A stretch of DNA of 64,000 bases, from the NCBI RefSeq assembly GCF_027482425.1, contig NZ_JAIXWA010000054.1, forward strand, positions 62,001 to 126,000, given 5' to 3'. The notes under the pieces were generated by a model. The model was not told the DNA's origin. It saw only the letters and a program-made list of their open reading frames with translations, and did no database searches. Both the position numbers and the translations under genes were made by a program. Source of the stretch: Flavobacterium sp. (GTDB lineage Bacteria; Bacteroidota; Bacteroidia; Flavobacteriales; Flavobacteriaceae). This document shows, piece after piece, positions 62,401 to 64,000 of the stretch (the stretch's first letter is position 1; each line of letters starts with the position of its first letter).

Positions 62401-62676
62401 GATTATACAGTGAATATCACCGCTACGGCTCGTGGTGAAGAAAGTACCTCGGAGTTGGCAATGAAGGTATATCCAAACCCTGTGCGTGATGTATTGTATA
62501 TTGCCGACTTAACGCAAGAGGCTTCTTACCGCATTGTGAATGTAATGGGTCAAGAAGTACAACGCGGCACCACCCAAGGCGAAGGTATTGAAGTGCAAAA
62601 CCTTGCGCCAGGCACCTATCTTTTGGAAGTTTCTACTCCTGAAGGAGCCGCTACAAAACGATTTATCAAACAATAA
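59500..62676 (+). CDS. Secreted reprolysin-like (M12B-type) metalloprotease with FN3, GEVED and T9SS domains
   Basis: 1058 residues (an ATG two codons on is also possible). After a signal peptide (ending near FVSAQ) comes a propeptide of about 180 residues, then the catalytic domain with the metzincin motif HEMGHQFGANH (His335, Glu336, His339, His345). A Ig/PKD-like stretch follows, then two fibronectin type III repeats (nucleotides about 61441-61710 and 61717-61983) nearly identical in protein but not DNA, a GEVED domain (VFIDLNRDGDFLDTGERVF), and a T9SS sorting domain (VYPNPVRDVLYIADL). Confidence 0.92.
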   Translation: MNMKYRLLTVALLAFVGFVSAQQKGSFWSPASRGNATLLESRMQLPEQNVMQLRVNDFKAALQAAPQRNFTGRSSAVIVEIPNSKGVMERFQVFENSNMDPALAVQYPEIKSYIGYGVNNPTLTAYFSVSPLGFKSMVLGADRKAEFIEPLTEDLSTYTIFQKGSYIAADTFRCLVDDEPMAQVLTNSMEARPNADDGVLRTYRLALSCTGEYTAYFGGTKALALAAVNNTMTRVNGVFENDFNARMVLIANTDLVIYTDAATDPYTTSYNSQLQSTLTSVIGDANYDVGHLFVRASNNGNAGCIGCICSTGKGSAFTSGTIPTGDIFDIDYVAHEMGHQFGANHTFSMNNEGTGANMEPGSGSTIMGYAGITSQDVQPNSDVYFHAFSIQQVTNNIKAKTCSVNTPTGNAVPTANAGLDYTIPRSTPFMLTGAGSDTNGDVITYNWEQFDNAASTATGASSAASATRTSGPTFRSYNSSTSPVRYFPRMQSILAGATTTSGTEITVEALPSVARTMNFRLTVRDNRVGGGNNNSDDMIVTVNGTAGPFTVTAPNTAVSYSGGSTQTITWNVAGTTANGVNCANVDIMLSTDGGSSWSTLLAATPNDGTQAVTIPNTPSTTCRIMVKGTNHIFFDVSNANFTIVSGVADTQAPTAPTLSASGTTGTSTNLSWTGATDNVAVTGYDVFQGTTLLGSTAATTFAVTGLTPATTYSFTVRAKDAAGNVSVASNPVSVTTTAPDTTAPTAPTLSASGTTATSTNLSWTGATDNVAVTGYDVFRGTTLIGSTASTTFAVTGLTAATTYTFNVRAKDAAGNVSANSNTVTVTTLTASVTYCASQGNSTANERIGRVQLRTINNTSTGTAGYENFTALSTNLVRGVANTITITPTWTSTRYREGYAVFIDLNRDGDFLDTGERVFSRNATTTTPISGSFTIPTTAALGTTRMRVSMKYNAVPTACEIFALGQVEDYTVNITATARGEESTSELAMKVYPNPVRDVLYIADLTQEASYRIVNVMGQEVQRGTTQGEGIEVQNLAPGTYLLEVSTPEGAATKRFIKQ

Positions 62677-62702
62677 TATCCGTTTTTCAATTCCCAATAA
62701 AG

Positions 62703-62727
62703 ACCACTCTTTGGAGTGGTTTTTTTA
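62703..62727 (+). terminator. Terminator after the M12B-like protease gene
   Basis: Arms ACCACTC (62703-62709) and GAGTGGT (62714-62720) followed by a T run. Confidence 0.85.
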
Positions 62728-62777
62728 TTACTTTTAAGGCGGAATCTTATATTCCTTCCAACTAAACCTTTTGAATT

Positions 62778-64000
62778 ATGAATAAAAAAATAGGTATACT
62801 AATCCTAAGTCTTATGAGTGTTGCAGCAACTGCGCAAACCTTAACGCCCGAAATGCTTTGGAGGTTAGGTCGCGTTTCCGTTTTAGGAATTTCCAAAGAT
62901 GGTCAGTCCATCGTGTATAAAGTATCTACACCCTCGGTGGACGAGAATAAGTCATCGTCCAAGTATTATACGGTTCCCGTTTCGGGGGGAGCCGCTACGG
63001 AGGTTCAAAATGCTGAATCCCTTGTGGCCAATCGTAATCTATCTCCCAACGGGAAGTATGTTCTGTCAACAAAAGAAACTAAAGTCGAAAAAGTTCTGGG
63101 GAAAGATTTTTATCCCGAATTGGAGAAGTCTTTGGCGCAAGTGTACAACGGACTCGATTACCGCCACTGGGATACGTGGAACGACGGCACTCACAACCAC
63201 GTGTATTTTGCCGATGCCAACGACCCCAAAGCCACACCGTTTGACATCATGGCGGGCGAACCTTTTGATGCTCCACAAAAGCCGCACGGTGGGGAAGAAG
63301 ACTATATTTGGTCGCCCAACAATACCATCATTTATGTGTGTAAAAAGAAAGCGGGAACCGCTTATGCCATTTCGACCAACACCGATTTGTATGAATACAA
63401 CATCGAAACCAAATCGACACGCAATTTAACCGAAGGCAACTTAGGCTATGATACCAATCCCGCCTTTTCAGCACAAGGGGTTTTGGCGTATTTGCAAATG
63501 CAACGCGATGGGTATGAAGCCGACAAAAATGACATCATCATTCGACTCAATGACCAAGTGAAAGTAAATCTAACCGCTGCTTGGGATGGAAGTGTCGATA
63601 GTTTCCTATGGGCGCCCGATGGTAAAAAGATTTATTTTGTAGCCGCAACTGACGGGACAAAACAATTGTTCGAAGTCAATAATCCTGGGTTGACCAAAAT
63701 AGCCATAACCGTTAAACAAGTCACGAATGGGGATTTTGATGTGGCTGATATCGTTGGATTTTCAGGGAGCAAAGTAATTGTAACCCGCACCGATATGAAC
63801 CATGCCGCTGAGGTATATAGCTATGATTTAAAATCAAAAGCGTGGAATCAAATTACGCATGTGAATGATGCGGCGTATGCAAGTTTGAATTTGCCCAAAT
63901 ACGAGCGCCGTTATGTAACAACTACCGATAACAAGAAAATGTTGGTGTGGGTGATTTTGCCTCCCAACTTTGATGCGACAAAGAAATACCCCACCTTATT
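62778..64000 (+). CDS. S9 family (prolyl oligopeptidase/acylaminoacyl-type) peptidase, N-terminal part
   Basis: An open frame from the ATG at 62778 to the window end, over 400 codons. Signal peptide MNKKIGILILSLMSVAATAQ, then a seven-bladed-propeller-like domain with repeats such as LSPNGKYVL, WSPNNTIIYV and WAPDGKKIYFV. The Ser-Asp-His hydrolase domain would lie beyond the right edge and is not seen; the last visible residues (PPNFDATKKYPTL) are the usual junction. It would act in the periplasm on peptides. Confidence 0.88.
   Translation, partial: MNKKIGILILSLMSVAATAQTLTPEMLWRLGRVSVLGISKDGQSIVYKVSTPSVDENKSSSKYYTVPVSGGAATEVQNAESLVANRNLSPNGKYVLSTKETKVEKVLGKDFYPELEKSLAQVYNGLDYRHWDTWNDGTHNHVYFADANDPKATPFDIMAGEPFDAPQKPHGGEEDYIWSPNNTIIYVCKKKAGTAYAISTNTDLYEYNIETKSTRNLTEGNLGYDTNPAFSAQGVLAYLQMQRDGYEADKNDIIIRLNDQVKVNLTAAWDGSVDSFLWAPDGKKIYFVAATDGTKQLFEVNNPGLTKIAITVKQVTNGDFDVADIVGFSGSKVIVTRTDMNHAAEVYSYDLKSKAWNQITHVNDAAYASLNLPKYERRYVTTTDNKKMLVWVILPPNFDATKKYPTL

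Noticed and set aside
62899-63429. 176-codon plus-strand frame with many Pro/Arg/Thr residues
   Set aside because: Out-of-frame reading of the S9 peptidase gene, whose own frame is open from 62778 to the window end with a signal peptide and propeller motifs.

Overview
The window is a chromosomal segment of a Bacteroidota bacterium, most likely Flavobacteriaceae. Four things point this way: many secreted proteins end in a type IX secretion (T9SS) sorting domain; promoters follow the Bacteroidota pattern TTG-N17-23-TAnnTTTG and Shine-Dalgarno sites are scarce; MurF and alanine racemase are fused, as in this phylum; and several lineage-restricted families occur (DUF6029, DUF3109, Omp28-like proteins, a SusC/CirA-type receptor). 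No rRNA, CRISPR array, transposase or phage gene is visible. There is one tRNA, tRNA-Ala(GGC).

Layout. 1-5.1 kb: a very large alpha-2-macroglobulin lipoprotein running off the left edge. 5.2-15.4 kb: tadA and dxs (divergent), a T9SS M36 metalloprotease, dgt, and nrdB-nrdA. 15.7-18.7 kb: a two-gene operon of an M43-like metalloprotease and a seven-repeat T9SS propeller protein carrying a T16 tract. 18.9-25.4 kb: a decayed small gene, a large outer-membrane barrel protein, lysC, a GNAT acetyltransferase and an M48 protease. 25.5-31.2 kb: fbp, terB-like, hupE-like, dCMP deaminase, an S41 protease, a minimal FAD oxidoreductase, a small membrane protein and marC. 31.2-33.5 kb: a repeat-rich gap, a DUF3109 gene and a small AT-rich islet (CFI-box protein, gene remnant) beside tRNA-Ala. 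33.6-40.5 kb: a cell-envelope thiol/heme locus with three thioredoxin-fold or Omp28-like CxxC proteins, a DUF6029 barrel and a diheme lipoprotein. 40.5-46 kb: a frameshifted small gene, queD-like, lpxH, MFS and recJ. 46-52.6 kb: rsmI, a conserved acidic protein, tdk, murF-alr, mscL and asd. 52.7-56.1 kb: a probable metal-uptake operon (His-rich protein, TonB-dependent receptor, lipoprotein). 56.1-64 kb: AIM24-family, DoxX-like, mtgA, a DAO-family oxidoreductase, a T9SS M12B-like protease and the start of an S9 peptidase.

How it fits together. Nucleotide metabolism is well represented (nrdAB, dgt, tdk, dCMP deaminase), and a perfect DnaA box sits upstream of nrdB. lysC and asd give the first two steps of the aspartate pathway from separate loci. 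Peptidoglycan and envelope genes (murF-alr, mtgA, lpxH, mscL) are scattered. Secreted proteolysis is prominent, with M36, M43, M12B, M48, S41 and S9 enzymes.

The best candidate for an under-described system is the thiol/heme locus at 33.6-40.5 kb. Other points of interest are two promoters placed so that their mRNAs should be leaderless, the T16 tract, and a dispersed intergenic repeat with a 17-nt shared core. All functional calls are from reading the translations; no database search was possible.
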